8,555 nucleotides of DNA from Legionella genomosp. 1 (GTDB taxonomy: Bacteria; Pseudomonadota; Gammaproteobacteria; Legionellales; Legionellaceae), in the NCBI GenBank assembly GCA_945865355.1, contig CAMBDN010000105.1, positions 1-8,555 on the forward strand, read 5' to 3'. Numbering within the stretch: position 1 is the stretch's first letter; every line of letters starts with the position of its first letter. This document shows positions 1-6,407 of the stretch, one piece after another. The notes under the pieces were generated by a model. The model was not told where the DNA came from. It saw only the letters and a list, made by a program, of their open reading frames with translations, and made no database searches. The position numbers and the translations under genes are program-made.

Positions 1-742
1 TGTAGCTGCGGATGGGGCTGATTCATCGGTGCGGCAATTGTGCAGCTTACCGACTCAAAAGAAAGATTATGGTCAGCATGCTATCGTTGCTAATATTGGT
101 TTGGCTCGCCCACACCAGCAGCAGGCATACGAGCGTTTTACTTCTTCTGGCCCATTGGCTTTATTGCCCATGACGGATTTGCGCTCTTCGCTGGTTTGGT
201 CTTTGCCGCCGGATAAGGCCAAATTGTTGCGTATAAGCAGTGAGGCCGATTTTTTGAAAGCATTGCAGCGTGCGTTTGGATACCGTCTAGGACGTTTTGT
301 TAAAGTGGGGGAGCGGGTTGTCTATCCACTGCGCCAAGTTATTATGAAGCAACAAGTGATAGGAAAGGTGGTTTTTGTGGGCAATGCTGCGCATACGTTG
401 CACCCGGTGGCTGGCCAAGGTTTTAATCTTGGCTTGCGCGATGTTGCAACGCTCGCACAATGTATTGCTCATGAGGGCTTAACGACTGAAATGCTATCCA
501 CCTACCAGCAGGCACGTCGGCATGATCAAGCAGCCATTACTCGACTAACCGATGGTTTGGTCGAGCTTTTTACCAGCCGTGTACCGGGCCTTGCGGTGAT
601 GCGAAGCGCCGGATTAATTGCCTTGGATAATATCCCGCTATTAAAAAATTGTTTAACCCGTTATGCGCGCGGTTTTGCGGGGATTACCCCCGATTTGGTC
701 TGTGGGTTACCATTGAGGAGTCTTGATGAAAAAGTCCTTTGA
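1..742 (+). CDS. ubiH: UbiH-like FAD-dependent ubiquinone hydroxylase (3' part, 5' end outside window)
   Basis: This is the C-terminal 246 residues of a flavin monooxygenase of the UbiH/UbiF/VisC/COQ6 family. By family knowledge UbiH hydroxylates the ring of the octaprenyl ubiquinone precursor, using FAD, NAD(P)H and O2 at the inner membrane. The frame is open to the left edge (first full codon at position 2), so a GTG at 29 is internal and not the start. The visible part begins inside the conserved DG motif (ADGADSSVR, residues 2-11). The second FAD motif is GNAAHTLHPVAGQGFNLG at about residues 127-144; the GN in place of GD, and this exact context, are typical of UbiH and separate it from UbiI. 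A family full length near 400 residues means about 150 are missing. The stop (740-742) lies inside the next gene, which implies translational coupling. The assignment to UbiH is strong; the exact hydroxylation position is by analogy. Confidence 0.9.
   Translation, partial: VAADGADSSVRQLCSLPTQKKDYGQHAIVANIGLARPHQQQAYERFTSSGPLALLPMTDLRSSLVWSLPPDKAKLLRISSEADFLKALQRAFGYRLGRFVKVGERVVYPLRQVIMKQQVIGKVVFVGNAAHTLHPVAGQGFNLGLRDVATLAQCIAHEGLTTEMLSTYQQARRHDQAAITRLTDGLVELFTSRVPGLAVMRSAGLIALDNIPLLKNCLTRYARGFAGITPDLVCGLPLRSLDEKVL
715..720 (+). promoter_or_regulatory. Shine-Dalgarno GAGGAG that fixes the ubiI start
   Basis: GAGGAG sits five bases before the ATG at 726 and only two before an in-frame TTG at 723. 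The spacing favours the ATG. The site lies inside the end of ubiH, so the downstream gene is probably translated from the same message. Confidence 0.75.
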
Positions 743-1883
743 TGTGGTGATCATTGGCGGTGGCATTGTCGGTTTAACCGCAGCAATTGCCATGAGCCAA
801 CGTGATTTTTCTGTCGCTCTTATTGATGCAGGTGGGTTGACGGCTGACACCAACCTTATCGATCCACGTGTCTATGCGATCAATCAAGCATCCCAATCTT
901 TGTTGGACAAGCTGGGTATTTGGGAGCATTTGGATAAAACGCGTGCATCACCCTATCAACACATGCATGTTTGGGATGCGGCGAGTAACGCTCATATTGA
1001 TTTTGATGCTCGGATGATTGGCTGTGATCGTTTGGGGACAATTATTGAAGAGGCAGTCGTCAAGCAGGCTTTACTGCAGCGATTGTCCAAGCAAAATATT
1101 GTTATTTTCCCGCACTCCAAGGTTTTGGACGTGCAACCGTCTACAGATGATCTTAGTGTTACTGATGGTGATACTACATGGCAGGCTAAATTACTCATTG
1201 TCGCCGATGGGGCAACATCCACTACTCGACAATTATTGGGGGTGTCGCTTACCAGTTGGCCATACCATCAGCAAGCTATTGTGACGCTAATAGGCACGGA
1301 AAAGCCGCATCAACATACGGCATACCAAGTATTTAACCCCGATGGACCGCTTGCTTTTTTACCGCTGGCAGATTCGCATCAGTGTTCAATCGTTTGGTCA
1401 ACAACGTCTTCTCGAGCGCAGGCCTTAATGACTTTATCTGACGATGAGTTTGCCGCACAATTAACAACAGCGTTTGCCGCTAAACTGGGCGGGTGCACGG
1501 TGTTGGATAAGCGCCACCAATTTCCTTTGCACATGCGTCATGCAAAACGTTATAGCGGTCCCCATTGGTTATTAATGGGAGATGCTGCGCACACCATTCA
1601 TCCTTTAGCGGGACTAGGGTTAAATGTGGGGTTGGCTGACCTGACTGCCTGGCTTGATCTGCTTGGCTCAGATAAGACACAGCTATGCTCAAATAAAATG
1701 TTGGGTGCTTACCAGCGTCAGCGTAAGCACGCCGTATGGCAAATGATAGCGTTAATGGGTGGTTTGAAAACGATATTTGCTAATCCGATACCACCGGTGG
1801 CTGCGATACGCGGTCTTGGTATAAGGGTTTGCGATAGCGTTTTGCCGTTAAAGAGACTGTTTATTGAACAAGCAGCCGGATAA
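726..1883 (+). CDS. ubiI: UbiI/VisC-like FAD-dependent ubiquinone biosynthesis hydroxylase
   Basis: This is a complete 385-residue flavin monooxygenase, paralogous to the gene before it. Domains in order: the N-terminal Rossmann dinucleotide fold with IGGGIVG at residues 10-16 and the acidic end of strand 2 (ALID, about 31-34); the DG motif ADGATSTTR at 160-168; the substrate region with GPLAFLPLAD at 207-216; and the GD motif GDAAHTIHPLAGLGLNVG at 285-302. By family knowledge UbiI hydroxylates C5 of octaprenylphenol. The GDAAHTIHPLAG context resembles UbiI/VisC more than UbiH, and gene order ubiH-ubiI is common in gammaproteobacteria. UbiF, or a broad-specificity hydroxylase acting at more than one ring position, cannot be excluded from sequence. 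The start is the ATG at 726 rather than the TTG at 723. The overlap with ubiH is 17 bases. No promoter of its own is apparent. Confidence 0.85.
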   Translation: MKKSFDVVIIGGGIVGLTAAIAMSQRDFSVALIDAGGLTADTNLIDPRVYAINQASQSLLDKLGIWEHLDKTRASPYQHMHVWDAASNAHIDFDARMIGCDRLGTIIEEAVVKQALLQRLSKQNIVIFPHSKVLDVQPSTDDLSVTDGDTTWQAKLLIVADGATSTTRQLLGVSLTSWPYHQQAIVTLIGTEKPHQHTAYQVFNPDGPLAFLPLADSHQCSIVWSTTSSRAQALMTLSDDEFAAQLTTAFAAKLGGCTVLDKRHQFPLHMRHAKRYSGPHWLLMGDAAHTIHPLAGLGLNVGLADLTAWLDLLGSDKTQLCSNKMLGAYQRQRKHAVWQMIALMGGLKTIFANPIPPVAAIRGLGIRVCDSVLPLKRLFIEQAAG

Positions 1884-1894
1884 TCGCGCTGCTT
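1870..1894 (+). terminator. Possible weak hairpin at the end of the ubi operon
   Basis: AAGCAGC (1870-1876) and GCTGCTT (1888-1894) form a perfect 7-bp inverted repeat around an 11-base loop that contains the ubiI stop codon. Only a weak TTAATACAAA tail follows, without a U-run. It may act as an inefficient terminator or only as a 3' end stabiliser, and it could be chance. Confidence 0.3.
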
Positions 1895-1944
1895 AATACA
1901 AATAGATAACGAGTCAGCAGGCTAGTGATTGATTTTAAATCACA

Positions 1945-1953
1945 TGGTATACT
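1945..1953 (+). promoter_or_regulatory. Extended -10 promoter upstream of the C1 peptidase gene
   Basis: TGGTATACT matches the extended -10 form (TG, one base, then TATACT, 5 of 6 to consensus). No good -35 lies at 16-18 bases; TTGATT at 1929-1934 is only 13 bases upstream, which is too close. Extended -10 promoters tolerate a weak -35. Predicted transcription would start near 1960, leaving a leader of roughly 36 bases before the ATG at 1996. Confidence 0.5.
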
Positions 1954-1995
1954 TCCTTTCCTTTCAAATCGAGATGACCTTACGGAGATGTTGTT

Positions 1996-3054
1996 ATGAA
2001 ATTATCGCGTCGTATTTTATTTCTTATGTTATTCAGTGCTGGAGTGATGGCACAAGATGTTGAAGTTGTTGGCACAGTAGACCAGACCCTCAATAATTCA
2101 ACGTTAGTAAAAGCAAAGACAAATGTTGTTAAACACATCACGTTGTTAAAGATTGCACTATCAGATAAGGCACTGCAAAAAGTTGTTAGCAGGGTCGATA
2201 GCGCACTAAAACATGATGCTTCACTGTCAGTAGGCCCCACAAAGAGTGTTCAACTCGGCATGGGAAGTGTTCCCGTACTTGATCAGGGCAGTTTTGGCTC
2301 GTGTGTGACCTTTGCCGATACGGCAGCGGTTGATGCTGTATTAAATAAAGGCGATTACATCAGCCAGTTGTGCCAGTTACAATTGGGGCGTTATCTTGAA
2401 AACAACGGTTATAACCCAAGTGGATGGGAAGGCTCTTTAGGTGGAGTCGTTTTAAATCAGATGTCGGCATTTGGTATCGTTAGTAAAGATCAGCAAGTAG
2501 CAAATGGTTGTGGTGGTGTGACCGAATATCCTGTTAATGGAAATGATCCTATTCCTGGTACGGAAATGTCGCTAATAGATTACCATCAACTCAGCGAGCC
2601 AATGGACTACAATGTCGTTTCATGGTCATCTGTGTTAGATATTTATCAAGTTTTTGCGGATCAAACCAACTTAAACACCACGCTAATTGAGGTTAAAGCG
2701 GTGTTGAACGCAGGCGATCGCTTAACGTTCGGTGTGTTGCTCCCCTCGATTAATAAGGGGACCGCTGGTGCAGTTGGTAAGCATAATGCGACCAATGACA
2801 GTTGGGTATTAACACCAGAAATCGTGAAAGACATGCAGAACGACAATGACATGCCTGGTCATGAAATGGTGATCACCGGCTACGATGACAATGCTGTGGC
2901 AATTGATGGTCACGGTCGTACGCATCGAGGTTTATTGAGCTTGCGTAACTCTTGGGGTGCAAGTATCGGTGATAAAGGAAATTTTTACATGTCTTATGAT
3001 TACTTCAAGACCTTGGTTATTGAAGTGCAACGTGTAAGAAACATGGCGGATTAG
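1996..3054 (+). CDS. Secreted papain-family (C1) cysteine peptidase
   Basis: The 352-residue protein starts at ATG 1996, with an SD-like ACGGAG eight bases upstream. Residues 1-19 form a Sec signal peptide: basic MKLSRR, a hydrophobic stretch ILFLMLFSAG, and a likely cut after VMA. Residues 20-90 are probably a propeptide or N-terminal extension. The catalytic core shows the C1 signature DQGSFGSCVTFA: Gln97 (oxyanion hole) and Cys103 (nucleophile). His289 (GHEMVITGYDD) and Asn318 (LRNSWG) complete the set, so the enzyme looks active. The Cys-His spacing (186) and His-Asn spacing (29) exceed those of papain (about 134 and 16), so insertions are present. There are only two other cysteines, 126 and 172. 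It should act in the periplasm or outside the cell. Legionella is known to secrete C1-type peptidases through type II secretion; export beyond the periplasm here is inference. The gene is flanked by its own promoter and terminator, so it is probably monocistronic. Substrate unknown. Confidence 0.88.
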   Translation: MKLSRRILFLMLFSAGVMAQDVEVVGTVDQTLNNSTLVKAKTNVVKHITLLKIALSDKALQKVVSRVDSALKHDASLSVGPTKSVQLGMGSVPVLDQGSFGSCVTFADTAAVDAVLNKGDYISQLCQLQLGRYLENNGYNPSGWEGSLGGVVLNQMSAFGIVSKDQQVANGCGGVTEYPVNGNDPIPGTEMSLIDYHQLSEPMDYNVVSWSSVLDIYQVFADQTNLNTTLIEVKAVLNAGDRLTFGVLLPSINKGTAGAVGKHNATNDSWVLTPEIVKDMQNDNDMPGHEMVITGYDDNAVAIDGHGRTHRGLLSLRNSWGASIGDKGNFYMSYDYFKTLVIEVQRVRNMAD

Positions 3055-3123
3055 TATTTTAGTAAAAATTCAAAGTATTGGTTATTGTTTCAGTCGCTCC
3101 ACGAAACTCGGTAACCGGTCAAA

Positions 3124-3162
3124 CAAAAGCCCGTATTATGCTGCGCTGCTTACGGGCTTTTG
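3124..3162 (+). terminator. Intrinsic terminator after the C1 peptidase gene
   Basis: CAAAAGCCCGTA (3124-3135) and TACGGGCTTTTG (3151-3162) make a perfect 12-bp stem around a 15-base loop. The GC core is bounded by an A-run on the left and a T-run on the right, so it can work in both directions. It lies 70 bases beyond the peptidase stop codon and separates that gene from the LicD-like gene. Confidence 0.75.
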
Positions 3163-3238
3163 TGCTAATTATCTGCGCTAATCCACTCAGTAACGACCTA
3201 AGTCTTCGCCCAATTTCCAGTTCGAAGGCAATGGCTTT

Positions 3239-3277
3239 TGGTATAATTTTTTCCAAAGTAGTTTAATGTTGTATAAT
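3239..3277 (+). promoter_or_regulatory. Tandem -10 boxes upstream of the LicD-like gene
   Basis: Two perfect TATAAT hexamers lie 30 bases apart, at 3242-3247 and 3272-3277. The first is an extended -10 (TGGTATAAT, 3239-3247). The second has only a poor -35 (TTTTCC at 3249-3254, 17-base spacer). Either could serve the gene starting at 3309; the second would give a leader of only about 25 bases. The rest of the 254-base gap between genes holds the terminator at 3124-3162, and I see no coding sequence there. Confidence 0.5.
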
Positions 3278-3308
3278 ACCGCGCTGAAATAAGTTATTGG
3301 ATGTATCT

Positions 3309-4553
3309 ATGCAAACAAATAATGATGTACAAGTAATAATTGAATTACCAAGCGTTGCTGTTTTACCGAACAATAAAAGGAACGCTGTTTCAGTCCCCAG
3401 GCGATTTTTTAAAACCATTAAACGATATCCTGAGATAGAAATCTTTGGGAAAGAACTCAGTTATAAATATTGCATGATGATCAATGGAATTAAAAATCCA
3501 TTCTTATCACGCTTGGTGGCGTCAGGCATCCCGCTTTCTTGCGCATTGAGTCTTGTGTCGAAATTGCTATCAGATATTTGTCGAGTCATAGACACCATCG
3601 TTGAGTCCATAAGAACACGAGAGTTTGCCATCGGTAATATGCAGTCATTGCTTGTCGATTTTGTAGAATACCTGCGACATTTCGCGGGGATTGTCTGCGG
3701 TATTTTTGTGGCTTGGTACTCACCTACGCTTGCAGCGAAAACTTTTTTGACCAATCCCGTTGACCCTTCAATAAATTTTTTAAATAAAAAAGAGGCGGCG
3801 CATTTATATTCCATGGCGGATTTGCTCCACAAATTTTTTATCAAACATAAAATCGATTATAGAATCGCTTGTGGCACAGCACTTGGCGCAAGAAGAGAGG
3901 GCGGAATCATTCGCAATGATGATGATATTGATTTGATGCTTCATCCTGATAGCGTAAAAGCGTTTCAATCTTTAGTCGATAAGGGTATTTTTTCAGAAGA
4001 AACAGGCATTTCCATTCGAGCACAGGTATGGACGGGTGGTTGGCAGAGTTTTTATGCTGATAGCCCAAAAGGTGGGGCTGGCTCACCCCTAGCGGAAGTT
4101 GGCAGACCATGTATTGATATCTTCCCGGGTGTTTGGAGAACGAACGGTAATGAACCAGTCATTAGTTATGGAAATGATCTGATGCATAATATATCGAGAG
4201 GGGATTATTTTTCTACAGAGGAATGGAACGAATCACCGGTGCTCTATCCTTTCGGGCCGACTAAACTTCATGGAATTAAATCAATAGACGCGTATCTTGT
4301 CCGTAGCTATGGTCCATTAGCCCTCAAATATACCGCAATTTTATATCCTCATGATGTTTACTCGAATATTTATGCAACCCCACTAAGGACTTTCTCGATA
4401 TTGTCACAGAACGCGGCACCTCGTTATATGAAACATGTAAAGAAAGCGCCGCTTGATTTTGATGAAACCGAGTATGTTATCAGAACATCACAATGGATGG
4501 AGAACAGCATAGCAGAGGATGATTTTCCAACATCGACGGTGATGACGCTATAG
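3309..4553 (+). CDS. LicD/fukutin-like nucleotidyltransferase-fold protein with unassigned N-terminal half
   Basis: The protein has 414 residues from ATG 3309. An in-frame TTG at 3297 would add four residues, but a TTGGA at 3297-3301 is better read as the SD for the ATG. The C-terminal half (about 160-350) matches the LicD pattern: helix HLYSMADLLHKFFIKHKIDY, then ACGTALGARREGGIIRNDDDID (about 187-208), where the Gly-Thr and the DDDID acidic cluster at 204-208 are the expected nucleotide and metal ligands; CIDIFPG (268-274); and a late YLVRSYGP (329-336). Family members transfer phosphocholine or other phospho-ligands to glycans (LicD) or ribitol phosphate (fukutin group). The substrate here is unknown. 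Residues 1-155 match nothing I recognise. They contain an amphipathic or hydrophobic stretch (ASGIPLSCALSLVSKLL, 71-87) and a short hydrophobic run HFAGIVCGIFVAW (124-136), which may anchor it to a membrane. No signal peptide. Candidate promoters lie directly upstream. No partner genes for glycan synthesis are visible. Confidence 0.75.
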   Translation: MQTNNDVQVIIELPSVAVLPNNKRNAVSVPRRFFKTIKRYPEIEIFGKELSYKYCMMINGIKNPFLSRLVASGIPLSCALSLVSKLLSDICRVIDTIVESIRTREFAIGNMQSLLVDFVEYLRHFAGIVCGIFVAWYSPTLAAKTFLTNPVDPSINFLNKKEAAHLYSMADLLHKFFIKHKIDYRIACGTALGARREGGIIRNDDDIDLMLHPDSVKAFQSLVDKGIFSEETGISIRAQVWTGGWQSFYADSPKGGAGSPLAEVGRPCIDIFPGVWRTNGNEPVISYGNDLMHNISRGDYFSTEEWNESPVLYPFGPTKLHGIKSIDAYLVRSYGPLALKYTAILYPHDVYSNIYATPLRTFSILSQNAAPRYMKHVKKAPLDFDETEYVIRTSQWMENSIAEDDFPTSTVMTL

Positions 4554-4577
4554 CGGAGTAAATTTTAAATGTACGTC

Positions 4578-4657
4578 ATCCCGAACAACGTGAGGGATCT
4601 CCGGAAATGGCACGGCGCTTGACCGAAGGGATCCCTCACGTTGTTCGGGATCCCTTC
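4578..4657. repeat. Long palindromic intergenic element with two alternative hairpins
   Basis: Arms at 4578-4599 and 4630-4651 are a perfect 22-bp inverted repeat (left arm begins ATCCCGAACAACG, right arm ends GTTGTTCGGGAT) around a 30-base loop. A second inverted repeat, GAAGGGATCCC (4625-4635) with GGGATCCCTTC (4647-4657), encloses 11 bases and reuses the right arm, so the two folds exclude each other. The core is also rich in the self-complementary GGGATCCC. The sequence resembles the short interspersed palindromes of the 'TCATCCCGAA...GGGATCT' kind that I recall from several bacterial genomes, so it is probably one copy of a dispersed REP- or MITE-like family. It lies between the LicD-like gene and the next promoter and could also limit read-through; no direct U-run follows. 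Copy number cannot be judged from one window. Confidence 0.8.
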
Positions 4658-4674
4658 ATCGACCGCACTTTTTG

Positions 4675-4703
4675 TTGACAAAAAACATCAGATGTATTAA
4701 ATT
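4675..4703 (+). promoter_or_regulatory. Sigma-70 type promoter for the nitroreductase-like gene
   Basis: A perfect -35 box TTGACA (4675-4680) is followed, after a 17-base spacer, by TAAATT (4698-4703, 4 of 6 to consensus). Initiation near 4710 would give a leader of about 30 bases ending in a GAGG (4732-4735) that is rather close to the ATG at 4740 (four bases). The promoter starts 18 bases after the palindromic element. Confidence 0.6.
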
Positions 4704-4739
4704 AGAACACCAAGTATTTTTGTTAACCGATGAGGCCGT

Positions 4740-6344
4740 ATGTCTAAAGTACAACTTAATACAGCAGATAAAAAAGAAAACGGACCAACATTTGATGATG
4801 CACTTGACGCGCTAACCTTAGCCATCGAAGAATTATCTGAGGTGAAAAGAAAAGAAATATTGCGTCAGGCGCATACCTTAATCACGCAGTTACAAGATCA
4901 AGCTGTTGATAAAGATGCAGCAGTGAAAGCGTTTCTCACTCATTGTAAAAGTCAATTGGCACCTAAACACGCGTCGATAGCAAAGGCTGTGATGATTTTT
5001 GCAGTGGCCGCCGTCGTGACTGTTTTAGCGGGGGTCATTGGTTTTGGTATTGGTTTTGTTGCGGGTGCATGGACGGGTCCCGGCGCCTTTTTTGCGGCTA
5101 TTGCGGCAGGTGCTGCTGCAGCCCTGAGTGTTGTCGCCATTGGAAGTTCACTGGGTTTGCTCGGTGGCGTTGCCGCACATCGATACCTCAAAGATCCAAG
5201 TGACTCGGCAGTGCTTGATGTTGAAACATTTGCACGCACAGCGACCGCTTTATCCTGTTTAATGATCAGTAAAAAATGGAATGAAATCCTGCAATACGGT
5301 CGGTGGGCACCTTCTCCACACAATATGCAATCCTGGCTCTTCCAGGTTGAGGATGAAGATACCATCACGTTGATGTACGATCCTAAGCGTTTATTGCCTG
5401 GCACCAATCCAACCGGTAGTTTTATGCACGTAAGCTTTGGGATCCTTCATGAGATGCTATCTATAGCAGCAGCTCCTCTTGGATTAGAGGTTGATGCAAG
5501 CTACTTAGACGTTACGCTTGATCCCAAAAAAGAAGGGCCGCAACCGCTTGCCACCTTAAAATTGGTTAAACGCCAAGCACCGGAGCTGTTGGATCGTGAA
5601 CTTATTCATGAGCGACAAACCTCACGATTACCTTATGATGGGCGGCGTATTCCAGAAGAAGTGCACAAACAGTTAGCTGAAATAGCCGAACAGTTTGGCA
5701 ATAAATATGAATATTCGGATGATAAATCCGAGGTGGATTGGGTCGTGCGTTTAAATGCAGAGACCATGTTTTACGACATGAGCAATAAAGAGGCTCGTGA
5801 TGAAGTGTCATCATGGATGCGCTTTAGTAAAAAAGATGCCGTGAAACGTGCGGACGGACTTGCTGCATACACCATGGGTGTATCAGGTCCACTCATGTGG
5901 CTGTTTGCCAACGCCAATTGGGCTTTTCGCTTACCAGGGATCTATCAGCTGGTACGCCGTCAATATGAAAAAGGGATGACCGGTACGTCGACAGTGTCCT
6001 GGATTTCAGGCCCGTTTGAAACCCCAGCGGACTGCGAGCGTGCCGGACGGATGATGGCACGCATGTGGCTAACAATGACCAAGAACGGTGTATACCTTCA
6101 CCCCTTTGGCAGCGTTATCACCAATCCTGAAGCACATGCGCAGATGGATGAACACTTTCAGAATCCTGATAGAGAACATGATTTATGGATGTTGATGCGA
6201 ATGGGTTATAGCGAAACGCCACCAAAAGCTCAAAGAATGCCACTGGCACAGATGATTGTTCCTGGCGGCAGGTCGTTTCAGCCTGCACCTAGTCAGCCAG
6301 TAAGCGATACACCCGATGTTGATTCTCAATCGTTAACCGTTTAA
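4740..6344 (+). CDS. Membrane-hairpin protein with nitroreductase-like (Acg-type) flavoenzyme domain
   Basis: The protein has 534 residues. Residues 1-80 are charged and helix-prone, possibly coiled coil (FDDALDALTLAIEELSEVKRK). Residues 82-145 are Gly/Ala-rich and hydrophobic, forming two likely membrane segments (about 83-109 and 115-143) joined by WTGPG. From about 180 the protein matches the nitroreductase family: YGRWAPSPHNMQSW (186-199) corresponds to the 'APSxHNxQPW' FMN-contact motif, FMHVSFGILHEMLSIAAAPLGLEV (228-251) to the following dimer helix, and HERQTSRLPYDGRRIP (290-305) to the Arg-rich motif seen in Acg-like members. SWISGPFETPADCERAGRMMARMWL (420-444) and the late HPFGSVITNP (454-463) fit the C-terminal half. 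The likely role is an FMN-dependent redox enzyme held on a membrane, with an unknown substrate. Ordinary nitroreductases have about 200 residues and are soluble, so the N-terminal 180 residues are an addition. The 25-residue tail is Pro/Ser/Asp-rich. Acg-type proteins may bind FMN without classic activity, so catalysis is not assured. Confidence 0.75.
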   Translation: MSKVQLNTADKKENGPTFDDALDALTLAIEELSEVKRKEILRQAHTLITQLQDQAVDKDAAVKAFLTHCKSQLAPKHASIAKAVMIFAVAAVVTVLAGVIGFGIGFVAGAWTGPGAFFAAIAAGAAAALSVVAIGSSLGLLGGVAAHRYLKDPSDSAVLDVETFARTATALSCLMISKKWNEILQYGRWAPSPHNMQSWLFQVEDEDTITLMYDPKRLLPGTNPTGSFMHVSFGILHEMLSIAAAPLGLEVDASYLDVTLDPKKEGPQPLATLKLVKRQAPELLDRELIHERQTSRLPYDGRRIPEEVHKQLAEIAEQFGNKYEYSDDKSEVDWVVRLNAETMFYDMSNKEARDEVSSWMRFSKKDAVKRADGLAAYTMGVSGPLMWLFANANWAFRLPGIYQLVRRQYEKGMTGTSTVSWISGPFETPADCERAGRMMARMWLTMTKNGVYLHPFGSVITNPEAHAQMDEHFQNPDREHDLWMLMRMGYSETPPKAQRMPLAQMIVPGGRSFQPAPSQPVSDTPDVDSQSLTV

Positions 6345-6350
6345 TCTGAA

Positions 6351-6381
6351 AACCTTGATGACGCTTTCCATCATCAAGGTT
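6351..6381. terminator. Bidirectional hairpin terminator between convergent genes
   Basis: AACCTTGATGA (6351-6361) and TCATCAAGGTT (6371-6381) form a perfect 11-bp stem with a 9-base loop. It sits between the stop of the plus-strand nitroreductase-like gene (6344) and the stop of the minus-strand ATP-grasp gene (6408). The tail read on the minus strand contains TTTT; on the plus strand the tail TTGATTGATTT is weaker. It probably serves both genes. Confidence 0.7.
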
Positions 6382-6407
6382 GATTGATTTCAATCCATCG
6401 ATTTACT

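Noticed and set aside
300..302. GLGLN in place of GQGxN in the second FAD motif of UbiI (around 1609-1626) as a damaged active site
   Set aside because: Position given here is only a marker; the actual motif is near 1609-1626. The HPLAGLGLN variant occurs commonly in this family, as I recall it, and the rest of the motif is intact.
723..725. TTG as the start of ubiI
   Set aside because: It is only two bases after the GAGGAG site; the ATG three bases later has normal spacing.
1018..1284. 88-codon alternative-frame open reading inside ubiI
   Set aside because: It overlaps the FAD-hydroxylase frame completely and shows no protein-like motif.
1930..1942. Near-palindrome TGATTTTAAATCA upstream of the peptidase gene as an operator
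   Set aside because: The symmetry is imperfect and AT-only in the middle, no second copy is present, and it is not specific enough to name a regulator.
3078..3266. 62-codon plus-strand open frame between the peptidase and the LicD-like gene
   Set aside because: It runs straight through the terminator stem and the first -10 box, has no convincing ribosome site and shows no recognisable motif; I treat it as chance.
3461..3844. 127-codon open frame on the minus strand inside the LicD-like gene
   Set aside because: It has no domain-like pattern and is fully opposed to a well-supported gene that covers this stretch.
4952..5407. 151-codon open frame on the minus strand inside the nitroreductase-like gene
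   Set aside because: Its Ala/Thr/Pro-rich sequence is the antisense of the Gly/Ala-rich membrane segment; it has no recognisable motif, and the plus-strand frame has clear family motifs and a promoter.
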